NCBI RefSeq assembly: GCF_026914265.1 | Contig: NC_069124.1 | Location: 69,922,402-69,986,401, forward strand | Direction: 5' to 3' | Length of the DNA stretch: 64,000 nt | Source of the DNA: Mya arenaria | Taxonomy: Eukaryota > Mollusca > Bivalvia > Myida > Myidae | Part shown: positions 49,138 to 61,300 of the stretch, in pieces | Numbering within the stretch: the first letter of the stretch is position 1 | How the letters are laid out: each line of letters begins with the position of its first letter | The notes under the pieces: model-generated | Seen by the model: only the letters and a program-made list of their open reading frames with translations | Told to the model about the DNA's origin: nothing | The model's database searches: none | Program-made: the position numbers and the translations under genes

Positions 49138-49373
49138 CTACTTCCTGTGTGGGTAGTAGCCAAATTGCTGGTACTGGTTCCCATATACCACCTGCCCCTG
49201 CTGCCCCTGGTACCCGGCATATCCTCCCCTGTGGCCCTGGTAGGCAACAATGTGGCCCTGGCCCCGGGCTGGGCGTCGCCCACGGGGCTGATAACCACCC
49301 CAGTTCTGATATTGACCCATGTAGCCTGATGGCTCTTCTGTAATGTCTGTGTAAAGTTGACACCTGTCAAAAC
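49138..49373 (-). other. last YTHDC2 exon: Gly/Gln/Tyr/Arg-rich tail
   Basis: Reads GYMGQYQNWGGYQPRGRRPA, then HRGGYAGYQGQQGQVVYGNQ and YQQFGYYPHRK before TAG. It follows a clean TTTCAG acceptor and continues the frame of the upstream exon. The composition is that of RG/RGG and prion-like RNA-binding tails. Confidence 0.85.
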
Positions 49374-52300
49374 CTGAAAGAAACCAACATCATCAACACA
49401 AGAACAACGTTTTGTCATGGTTGTCAAGAATGTTAAACTTGTAATTGACTCAACAGTTCAATTATAACATGTAAGGGAAAATCAAATTACAGGTTTCACT
49501 CTTTTATGCTGGTATACTGTCAAATAGTGTCCATATGATAGTGATTGTATGCAATTATGCAGCCTTTAATACTTAATTTATAATTAAGTATGGTTATTTG
49601 ATCATCTCCTACTAACCCTGTTGTGTAGACTCCCTATGTGTAGTGTATGCAGGGTCCTCATGTGTGTTGTCACCATTGTTGTCAGGATAGCTATCCCATA
49701 GCTGAATGAGGGCATGTCCCACTGATGGCTCAACTTCCTGCAAACAAGATTATGTATCCTCAATGAAACCCTAAGTTTTTAATTAACAAAGAAAACCTTA
49801 ATAACTGGCATTAGCATAAACTGGAGTATCCGGAGATACTAGGGAAACAAGCTATTATCATTGAAGTCATTGGCTGCCTAGAAGTCAATAGTTGCTAAAC
49901 AAAAGGCGATTGCTCAGGAAATTAGTGGTTGCTAAGGAAGTCCATAGTTGATAAGGAATGTGATGGTCAAGGTATTTATTGGTTACTAAGAAAAAATGTG
50001 GCTGTTTAAGAAGTGGCTGGTTGCTAAGGATGTCCATAATTGTTAAGGAGAGATTGTTGCTAGGGAAACAAGCTACTACTTAGAAGTTTGCTATGGATAG
50101 TGATGGTTGCTATGGATTTAAGGTGACTTGAAGAAAGTTGGTCAAGCACCAATATAAAAATCTACAGAGTAGATATCTCAACAGTTTTGCAAAATAAGAT
50201 TGTTAAATATTTACCTTATATATAAGTCAAAGTAAAAAAGGTGACCAACTGCAGGACAGGGAAAACATTGACCCAAAGAGCATGATTAGAACAAAATTGA
50301 TTGTGTACAACTAGGCAATGCTACATGCCAACTAACTAAGTTCTAGGCCTTGCAGTTTTGGAGGAAAATATTTTTAAAGATTTTCCCTGCGTATGTGTTT
50401 CCTTTTATATAAGTCTGTATTTAACTAACCCTGCCCACTGGTGGCCATTTCTTTAACAGAAGGAATTTGGTTGAGTGTCACAAAAGGAACACATCTGTAA
50501 ATTATCTTTACAATCATGTGTGTGGTGCCTAACAAAAAGATTTTAAAGTTTTTCATAAAGTGAAATTGTATACCTGTCCATCCCTGCTGACTTGTACTCG
50601 CTTGCTCTCGTTCCAGGGGTTGCTCAGGTGGTGGGTCATCTGGAATGGTAGGTTTCCCCTGAAAATAGACACTGCTCATTTATTCCTGGTTTTTACTGTT
50701 ATATAACCCTTTTATGACAATCTAATAATACTATCATAATTTAATCGATAACTGATACCTCTAAATTCCATTGGATAACAAATACAAACAATTTAAGTCA
50801 CTTTCTTTAATTTATCAATGCGCCAATCGGAAAAGACCAGTGTAAGAGGATGATAATGCTTATTTCTTTTTCTTAAAAATTAAAAAAAAAATTAACCATG
50901 TTAATAATCACTAACAGTTTTCAAGTTATGGTTAGGATTAAAGTTTTTGCACACTTTTCTCCACCAACGACAACACCAAGGTATGACGATACCTCAACTT
51001 GTTTTTCTTGAAAACCCCCACATCATCTGCATTTCTGCAGCTTACCTTTTTACCCAGTCGACTGAAAAGACACCCCCTGGTCCATTGTAGTCATAGGATT
51101 TCTCTGTGCCAATGATGGAAGACATTTTGGCATAGCCCTGGAAATGTCCGCTACTCTGGATGGAGAAGATCAGGTACACTATGTTCCCATCCTGAAAATA
51201 GTTAATGCATTGGAGCCACTTGAGAAAACAACATCAAAGAAGAGAAACATTAAAAATATCTCCAGCTCTTCAACTGTATCTCTCTCATTATTGAAGTTTA
51301 TACTGTTTGAGAATTGTTCCTAATAAATGACAGACTGCCATACCATATAAAGTATGTCTATATTTATCAAGGTAATCTCAATTAAAAGAGATAACTTACA
51401 AAATAAAGACAGCATCATACATAATCTCACCTGAAAAGCTTTATTCAGTTTCTTCTCATTAGCCCTTGATGTTGCCCAGGCTCCTTTGCTGACAGAGATG
51501 TCAATATTTCTCTGATTGGAACACTTCATGATGAAGTATCGCGGCTGACCACTGCCTGGGCCCAGCTGGGGACTTGTGTATGGGGAACTGGCCATGCTAC
51601 CATGGTGACCACTGCTGGATGGGCTACTATGGTTTGAACTCGCTCCAGAGTGGATTAGCTCTGCAGGAGATACAAAATTAGAGTCAAATCTTAGTGGTAC
51701 CTTGTACTGACAAAACCGACCTGTTTTTATTATGGCTAAGTCTCACTTTATGTTTCTCTTCTTTCTTGAATCATTTAAACATCTTTATGATTCTCTGTAT
51801 CAACAGGGTAATATTGTAAGAAGTATGGCATTTTTTATACAAATAAAAGTAGTTGAAACTCTCAAACTCTGTTATCTGGATGTTCCCATCATGGCCATTA
51901 TTTTTTTTATTTATTAAGACATGTTTTGCAGTTCAGTTATATCCAATGTTCGTGATCTCAAATTGCTTCCCGAGGTCCCAACACTTTCAAAAATAAATTC
52001 TCTATCAAAAACCTACTAGGAGACATAAAATCTTTCCTCTTTGGCGGTGTGCTGGTTGCCTTCTTGGCAGACGTGGAGAACCTGTGGCGCACACTGTCCA
52101 TCGAGGGGTCATGTGACATACCATCACCACGACAACTGCCAGTCAGGATACTCTCTGCAGCTAGAGGTACAGCAAGAGATAAATGTGAAATGAATTTTTG
52201 TGTTACTCTGATGTCATTTCATTGTACTAGTTTGACAATACATGATTTAGTAACAGAGTGACAGTTGAACTGACTTTGATAAGCTTAACTTTTTGCTCAT

Positions 52301-55300
52301 TTCAATTTTCTTATAGAATCTGATCTGTTCATTCTAAAATGTGCTAATGAGCCTCTCAAAATTTATATCTTTGTAAATTATTGTAACAATGTATATTTGT
52401 ATATAACCTGTAATAAGATAGACCGGTGTAAAACACAAAACATTCATGCATTTACTTTATTTTGTTAGTAGGTAGTTCAGTATATTCAGAACAGATTTCA
52501 GAAAGTTAAAAGTTCAGAAACAATTACTATTCTACACAAAGTTTAAATTTCATATGTATGTACAAGTGCAACATAAACCATGCTGTGTGAATTGATGATG
52601 AACATTGTAAACATTGAAAAAACACAGAAGAGTAGACAGAAATATGTCCAACCTTGAAAAATTACCGTATTTCCCCGACTATAAGGCGATCCGCTTATAA
52701 GACCACCCCCTAACTTTGCCCATGAAATCTGGTGTTTTTGTCAAGACTGGTTTACAAGACAGGGTCAATTTTTAAAGCAAATCCAGCACTTGAATTTCCC
52801 AAGTCTATGATAATGTTCAAGCTAAACAGTCGATTTTCAACTGAATTTGTTCATTTGCTTAGAAGAAAATCGCCAAGTTTATGTCAACTGTGAACTCTCT
52901 AATGTGGGGGTAGGTTAATAATAGAACAACGTTACGAGGTTAAGGATTTATTGAACTTTTTTCGTACAGCCCTAAGGTTCATTCATATTTGTAGTAAACT
53001 CAAATATATTGGCCATGATTTGAAGGTTCTCAGACGAGGATTATTGATTATTATTTTTCTGATCGTATGGTATGTTCTAACCAGCCTAGACGCAATCTTG
53101 GGAGTAAATGGGGTTATACGGTAAAGGCTGACCTATTTAAATAAAAACCACTGCCATGCACCTTTGATATTTACACAGCTCGTGCTGTGACGTCAAAAAT
53201 TGTACCGTTTGATCTGCAGCCGACAAATACGACACATTCCATTACAAGTGTTAATAAGTTAAATTTTCGCAGGTGTTTGTTTGGATTGCAGTTGATGGGA
53301 CTTTAAATAGGAGAAATAAATAACCACTGATGATTGCGGATAAATTAATGTATATTAAACGATTAATGAAATGTGTACTGAAGCATGCCAGTAGGTCAGC
53401 ATGATATATGCATAGCCTTACGTAAGGAAAAAGTAAGTTTTATTTCTGACATGGAAAAAATAACACAATGATTTTTAAAAAAAATATTTTAATTATAAAG
53501 GCAGTAAAATGTGTCTCCTGTCATAAACAATGTGTTTGGACCGATAACAATCATTTGCCAATTAGAAAATATCGAGTGTTCATCGTAGCAAAACAAAGCA
53601 GATGGTCATCTTAATCCGATTGGTGTGATCTTGTCACTTTTATTGGGGTGTCATCAGCAGACAATAAATATGTCAGTCAAATACCGTATGTTGAATATTA
53701 CTGATTCTGACTCTATTCTTTCTGAATTTCTCATAGACTTGCTTATAAGACGGGCTCCCTACTTCGAGGTTAAAAATCGGGACCCAATTTCCCCGTCTTA
53801 TAGTCGAGGAAACTGTAGGTACTTTGTTTATATAATGAATACATGTAGTTAAAACCTTACTTGTGATTGTCATCATTGAGGAATAGAGGTTACAGTGTCT
53901 GACTGACAATTGTGTGGTTATAGGCTTGATTTCTATTGGATGCACACTGCCTTTTTCTGCACCATATTTTCTTTGATATAAAAAATCAAGGCTATTTCAT
54001 TTCTTAACTTTTGAATTATCAATAAACTATTGATGTTTTCTCAAATCTGCTAGCTTAAACTTTACGTAAAGTGTCCCTTAAAGTAACAGAAAAAAACAAA
54101 CACATGCTTGAAAATAACAAGAGTGAGGGCTAGACAACCAAGCAAGGTCAAAAGAGCATGCATAGTTAACAAGCAAGCAAGGGTGTTAGTGAGGGCGGCA
54201 TACACATGGGTCTGGGCCTCTGGCCAATACCGGCAGGCTGTTGAAGTCCCAGGGCCTGCTCCTCATTGGTCAACACATTCACCACTGCAGATACCACCGC
54301 CTGGAGTTATGTGTATTGAAGCAGTTTCATTATAATGTCAAATACCACAGTGTTGATAGATGCCTTTAGATATTACATACACATAGCAAATTATAGTTTA
54401 TTTTTGTATGCTTATATTCAAAATAAATACTATGCACATGTTTACATCTGTACACCTTTAACATCAATCTTTATTCAAAATTAGAGTTTTAAAAATTACA
54501 AACATTATAAACTATTCTGAACTAATACACAGTAAATCAGACCTCATCAGCTTGAGTGAGAGGTTTGGATGGAGCTCCCATTCTTTTCAGGAACAAACAG
54601 TGCCATTTCTGTCTCAGCTGGATACCCAGACATGCAGACTGTAGTAAAAAATCTTGTTTCATATCCGATTTTGAGTCAAAAGAAACCCTTGTTTACAAAT
54701 GAACATTTCGCAAATACATATTTCATGTATAACTGAAAATTCATCTAAACATATTTTTTTCTTTATTCATTTTTTTACAGCATTAAAATAGCCATAACTG
54801 AAGCATTTTTTTATTTAACGCATTTCTCTCCTAGACTAAGCTTTTAGTGTAATTATATGAAATGACAATTGAAGAAACTAGCAGCACTGACCTCAGCATC
54901 TATCCTGAATGCTAGCCAGTCAGAGAGCTGTAGGAGACAGGCCTTGTTTTCCTCTGGGTCTTCATTCTCGCTGTCACTCGGCTCCCCTAGTCCCACCATG
55001 CCCTCTACACACAGACATAAATCACATTGTATGGTACAGGTGGGTTTTTCACTGATACACATGTTTGATTTGCATGGCAAATTCATGTAAGTTTTCTGGA
55101 TTTACCTTTTGAAAAAAATACCACAAACTACAAATCAATCTTTTATTTAAGCTTTACATTAAAATGTAAAATGCTGAATGTTATTTTTAGAAGCAATTGT
55201 TGTTGTTTTGTTTTTTTGAATCACGGATGTATGTTCTAAACTCTGACATACCATCCTGTATTGTTTCTTTGATGGCATCGGCAGGAAGTTTGGCCGGCCC

Positions 55301-58300
55301 TGAGAACAGGGCCACGGTGATGGGAGACACGACCGTACAGGTACGAATACATGCCAGGCTTTTGAAGGCCGGGGTCACACCTGACCTGGTCATCTCCTCG
55401 TAAAACACCCAGTCTGATGGCAGGCTGCCGACTTTGTCCGGCAACACTGAAGACTTGTGTACACCTATCTTCTCTGACGACCTGAGGTAAACAATTTTTA
55501 TAATTTTTAATTCAGCACATATGTTTTGTAGGGAGTGAAATAACACTAGCGGCATCAGTCTAAACTGATTTATTTTACAATGATTGTGAAACAAGTAGGG
55601 ATGCAAACGAATATTCTAATATTCGAATATTCGATCAAACGTTTGGTATTCGAATGTCAAAATCGGTATTCGAATATTCGAAAAAAAGAGTAACAACACT
55701 AATTCTCAATAAAGAGAATAAACTAGAAGCGCCGCAATGCGACGAAACCAGGTTTTTGTTATGGGCAATCAGAAATTATAGCCAATTAATTTGTTGTATG
55801 ACTTTATCTTTACTTTTATCAAAAAGAGACGTAACTGAAAATTACTGTTGGCGGAAACCATTTTTCTATTTTTAGTAATAGTGACCTTGACCTTAGCCCC
55901 TCCCCACTCAAAAGCAATTCCAAGCTAGCTCTTCACATAAGCTACCTACACACTAAGTCTCATCAATATCTATCAATGCTAACTTATGTTATTGGGCAGA
56001 AACCATTTTTCTATTTTAAGTAACAGGCGACCTTGACCTTAGCCCCACCCCCTCAAAAGCAATCCCAAGCTAGCTCTGTACATAAGCTACCTACACACCA
56101 AGTTTCATCAATATCGGTCAATGCTAACTAAAGTTATTGGGCAGAAACCATTTTTCTATTTTAAGTAACAGTGACCTTGACCATTTTTCTATTTTAAGTG
56201 ATAGTGACCTTGACCTTAGCCCCACCCCCCTCATCGCAATCCCAAGCTAGCTTTTCACATAAGCTACCTACACACCAAGTTTCATCAATATCGGTCAATG
56301 CTAACTAAAGTTATTGGGCAGAAACCATTTTTTTATTTTAAGTAACAGTGACCTTGACCATTTTTCTATTTTAAGTAATAGTGACCTTGACCTTAGCCCC
56401 TCCCCACTCAAAAACAATCCCAAGCTAGCTCTTCACAAAAGCAAGTTACGCACCAAGTTTCATCAATATCGGTCAATGCTAACTAAAGTTATTGGGCAGA
56501 AACCATTTTTCTATTTTAAGTAACAGTGACCTTGACCTTAGCCCCTCCCCCCTCAATAGCAATCCCAAGCTAGCTCTTCACATAAGCTACCTACACACCA
56601 ACTTTCGTCAATATCTATCAATCCTAACTTAAGTTATTGGGCAGAAACCATTTTTCTATTTTTAGTAACAGGCGATCATGACCTTAGCCCCACCCCCCTC
56701 AAAAGCACTCCCAAGCTAGCTCTTCACATAAGCTACCCACACACCAAGTTTCATCAATTTCTGTCAATGCTAACTAAAGTTATTGGGCGAAACCATTTTT
56801 CTATTTTAAGTAACAGTGACCTTGACCATTTTTCTATTTTAAGTAATAGTGACCTTGACCTTAGCCCCAACCCCCTCAAAAGCAATCCCAAGCTAGCTCT
56901 TCCCATAAGCTACCTACACACCAAGTTTCATCAATATCTATCAATGCTAACTATAGTTATTGAACAGAAACCAATGTTTGACGCCCGCACGTCCGCCCGC
57001 CCAACGACAACCTCATTCTAATAACCCGGTTTTCGTTGAAAACCTGGTTAAAAACTTCTGCCTACAACATTGTTGTTGTTTATAAAGTTTGTTTCCTTTG
57101 TTTTACAACGACTGGCCCCTATTGCCAGAGGTGTGAATGTGGTGACAATACACTTAACACGTGTCATATGTCATTTAGGGACATATCGTTGGGTACTGTA
57201 AAAAGTCCCACTACTTTTACAATAACTGACTAGGAATCGCAATGTTTTGTCTCGGCTGCAAATTAAGCTGAGCAACATAGCTCAAAATGCCGTGATGATA
57301 TGAATGCCATGTGCTACAATAATGTCTTACATGTATGTGCTTTAAACTGATTTCAATGGTTCGATACAATGTTCGTGCTTTGAAATGTAACTGTATAGTA
57401 TAGCGTTTTAGGATATATTTCCTCTATTGTTGAACAATAGATGAGTCAAATCCAGATACGTTTTCGTTTAATTATTTTACTAGTTCCCGAGTTGGTTTAG
57501 GTTTTCCATAGTTATATTAAGTCAATTTAGAGGTCAATCTCAGAAGGAGGCTGCTATTGTCCTACGGAAGGACATTCCGTGGGCCTAAAACGATATTTGA
57601 CTAGGATCCATCTATTTTCACATTGTTTACGAATATATAGGCAGCGGAATTGAAATTATTTGATTTTGTTGTTTGTCTGTTTATAATGTACCGTAAATGA
57701 CTGGGTATTAGACGCACTTTTTTCCCTCAGATTTTGATGCAAAAAAAATGCCTGCGTATAATACCCAGTAACAATTTTTTGAACTCTTTTTCTGAGGTCA
57801 ATTTCAAGCCGAGAGTTTGTTTAGATTTATGTAGAAAGGGATGTTACTCGCATCATATTGATCGAGTATATACGGGTTAAAACGGCAGTTGAAGATCGGG
57901 ATACGGTATATCGTAAGACGTTTATAATTTCAACAACAATATTTTTCGATTAAAGTTACCGTAATTCACCTAAGAGTTCGGACACTCTAAATATTTGGAC
58001 ACCCATAATTATTTCCCAAAATAATTTATTTTGTGTACCTAATTTTCGGACACCCAAAGGACATCAATCATAACTTTCATAGTTACCAAGTTTCACAGAC
58101 GAAGATTATTGATTTTTATCTTTACAATGCCTGGCTAGATTACCTAACCGTATACACCACTGTGACAATTTAATTAGTTACTACCCATCCTAAACGATTT
58201 ATTGCCTGTTGAAAAGGAAGTGTGATATATTTATTTGAGGATTAAACAAACAACAAGGGCAATCAAGGGATTAAGAAAACATCGACATGGCGTGTATGTA

Positions 58301-61300
58301 AAACGATCAGCCAATAAGCTTTCAAACTTGTACCACACTTATAGACTATATGAAGCAATAATGGTACAGTTATACATTAATCCTGCATAGCAATGTCCAT
58401 GCTCTCCACCAGATCCTCGTTGGTATAACTGTAAGTTATGTGACGTCACACAGTGTGACTCTTTGATCTGAAGCCGATAGAATGTGTTTATTCAGTTCAG
58501 TGCATGTATAAAATGGTGTTTTAATTAACTTCATGAAGGATTTACACTTATAGGCGTAATAAATAAGTTTATGACCATTGATTACTACGGATAAATTAAT
58601 AAGTGCTAAAAAGCAAACATGAAGAAAAAAGGCAGGTTAAACGAACATGTAAATAAAATGTAAAAATGATAATTTTCTATGTATTTGGAGAGCGACAAAA
58701 ATAATTAATTTATGGTGTCCGAACTCTTGTGAATTACGGTATTCAATATTATTTTGAATAATAAATTGAATTAAACAATAATCAAACTTACATAATTATA
58801 AAAAAGCAAAGTTGGGCACTGTCAAAATATTTTTTGCATAACATAACTTTTCATTCTCGACAGTATGGTTGTATGGTTTTAAAGATAACCATCGCCATTT
58901 TCACGAATTTATTTTTTTTTGTCACTGTCAACAAACATGGTGGCTGAAAATGCCGGACGATTTTGACATTTTTTCTATGCGTCTTTTAACCAAAAACATA
59001 GATTAAAAGTTTTTTTCTCGGATTTTTCAGATTTTTTTCCCTGCGTCTAATACCCCCTATCGTCTTATAACCAGTCATTTACGGTATTGTTTTTTTTTCT
59101 TTCTAAAATATTGAATTTCAAAGTCTCATTTGGTGGAAATGAGGGCCCACCGCGCGTACTCGCTACAACAAAGTAGAGTAAAAATGCCCTGGCTATTACT
59201 TAAGCAAACAATGATACATTTTGTAGTAGTTAACTACATCTTCCAAAACATATATTTCCTTGATCGATTATTCGAATATTCGATCGAAAGAATTACCGAA
59301 TATTTAAATATCAATTTTGCCATTCGTTTACATCCCTAGAAACAAGCTATAACAACATTTTATTAACATTCACCTTGAGAGAGCTACATTAAACAATTAC
59401 ACATGTATTCATGTTCTTTCAAATGCAAAAAAGTAGTAAATTGCCTTTGCCTTTTTGATTGTTGGTAAATAGTACAAAATAAGGGCGAATAACAGTCAAG
59501 AATGGTCTAACATACTGTCCAGTGAGTTTCTGTGTGTACTTGTCCCTTCGCACAATGTTGGGGTATGCTCCAGCACACAGGGCAGCCTTGACCACTGCCC
59601 AGTTCTCAGAGTTTGTGTTCAGGTCCCTGATGTCACCTCCCCCTCGAGCCCGCACAAAACCTGAAGCCCGAAGCTGGCCTAACAGCTGGGATCTGTAAAG
59701 CAAGGAACTCAAATAGAGGCCAAGTGATTGAAACTGTGTTAGTTTTGTTCAAACTCAACTGAACAATGTTACAGAAGACAAGTTGAATTTCACTAACTAA
59801 TATGTTCTTCCACAAACATTTAAGTTAAAACACTATATGCTCAAGTGATAAGATAAATTACATCAACTGAATTGTTGAGTGTTTACCTCATGCCAACAAT
59901 CATCTCCATGACAGCCGGGGACACATAGTTACGGGTACAGAAATTTCTCTCCCATCCATCAGTGCGAGCCTTCTGCCAAGCCTTAAAACAAATACACAAG
60001 AGGGGTCCATCACTTATCAATGCCTTTCTTCAAATAGGTATAAATGCATTGTAAAGTGAACAACATCATAAGGGTCATGATTAACTGCCCATCAAACATG
60101 TACCGGTAAGTAAGAGTGCTGTCATCAAAGTAATTGTTCAGCTCCACAGGCTCCTATTCTTGGCCAAATAAATTGTAGAAAACATGGCTGAGTAAGAGTG
60201 TCCTCATACATTTCACCTATGCAGGGCTTGTGGGTTTTGAACTAGTTTTGAAAATTATGTCTGTGTACCTGGAAGACTCGGAGTAGAGCCATGTGATCAC
60301 TGAATGAGTTGGCAGCATAATCCCGCCTGATGATATGAACTTCCCTCTTTTGTGAGGCCCATGCTGGTAACAAGACTACAAACAGAATTTTGCAACAAAA
60401 TTTTGATGTAGTGAATCTAAAACAAGCCTTCATATTACGTATTTTCTTACACCTACTGAATCGATTATTGTAATACTATTCCACTTTCAAAGATACTAAT
60501 ACTTCTCAAGAATTATCAGTGGGATAACTGGACCTAAAGAAGATTTTTAAAAGCTAAAACTGCACGATCTACTTACAAGGGTCTTTATAAGAAAGGGCAC
60601 ACACAATGGTGAGAATGGGGTCTAGACACTTGAGAACGATTGAGTACAGGACCATCTTGCCGAGGTGCGGCTCCACAGGGAGGTCAGCCAGGTGGCGCCC
60701 CAGCTCGGTCAGCTCCTCGTTTGGGTCCAGGGCATCCATTTGCTGCAGAATGTAGATACAAACTAGAGATTGCTTTTTTGAAAATGAGCTTGTCTCCCCC
60801 ATTGTGTGGTCGTAGGTGAGAAATAATCAATGATGGACATGAAATTTGTAGTTTTGGACTGGAGACGAACAAATATAGGGGTCATCTTCTGGTCATGACC
60901 AACCTGCATACAAAGTATGAAGTTCCTGGGTCCAAGTATGAAGTTCCTGGGTCCAAGCTTTCATTAGTTATTGAACAGAAAGAAGTGTGACGTACAGACT
61001 GGTGACCAACAAATTGTTTTTTACCTGAAGTAAATTTTAGTGATCTCAAAATCAATACGGTTCATCTACTAGTCATGACCAACTAGCATACCAAGTATGA
61101 AGTTCCTGGGTGCAAGCGTTCTTTAGTTTTTGAGCGGAAACCGTTTCTTCACCTCAAGGTCACGGTGACCTTGACCTTTGACCTACTGATCTCAAAATCA
61201 ATAAGAGTCATCTTCTAGTCATGACCAACTAGCAAACCAAGTTCCTGGGTACAAGCGTTCTATAGTTATTGAGCAGAAACCATTTTTAAGCTTAAGGTCA

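Larger units (their letters stand above)
55596..59338. mobile_element. hAT-like element with perfect 8-bp target duplication, carrying nested insertions
   Basis: Terminal repeats TAGGGATGCAAACGAAT and, inverted, TAGGGATGTAAACGAAT. The 8-bp GAAACAAG flanks both sides exactly (55588-55595 and 59339-59346), the hallmark of hAT insertion. Sub-terminal ATTCGAATATTCGATC repeats occur at both ends. No transposase frame remains. The 3743-bp body is largely other elements: a GACCTTGACC-rich repeat array and a TACCGTAAATGAC-type MITE that itself contains another MITE. All lie in one YTHDC2 intron. Confidence 0.88.

Noticed and set aside
54108-54335. Plus-strand frame over 54.1-54.3 kb
   Set aside because: The minus strand here is the YTHDC2 exon encoding EEQALGLQQPAGIGQRPRPM with matching splice sites.
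56314-57021. Short repeated frames reading like FSILSNSDLDHFSILSNSDL
   Set aside because: They are translations of the GACCTTGACC tandem repeat and lack gene context.
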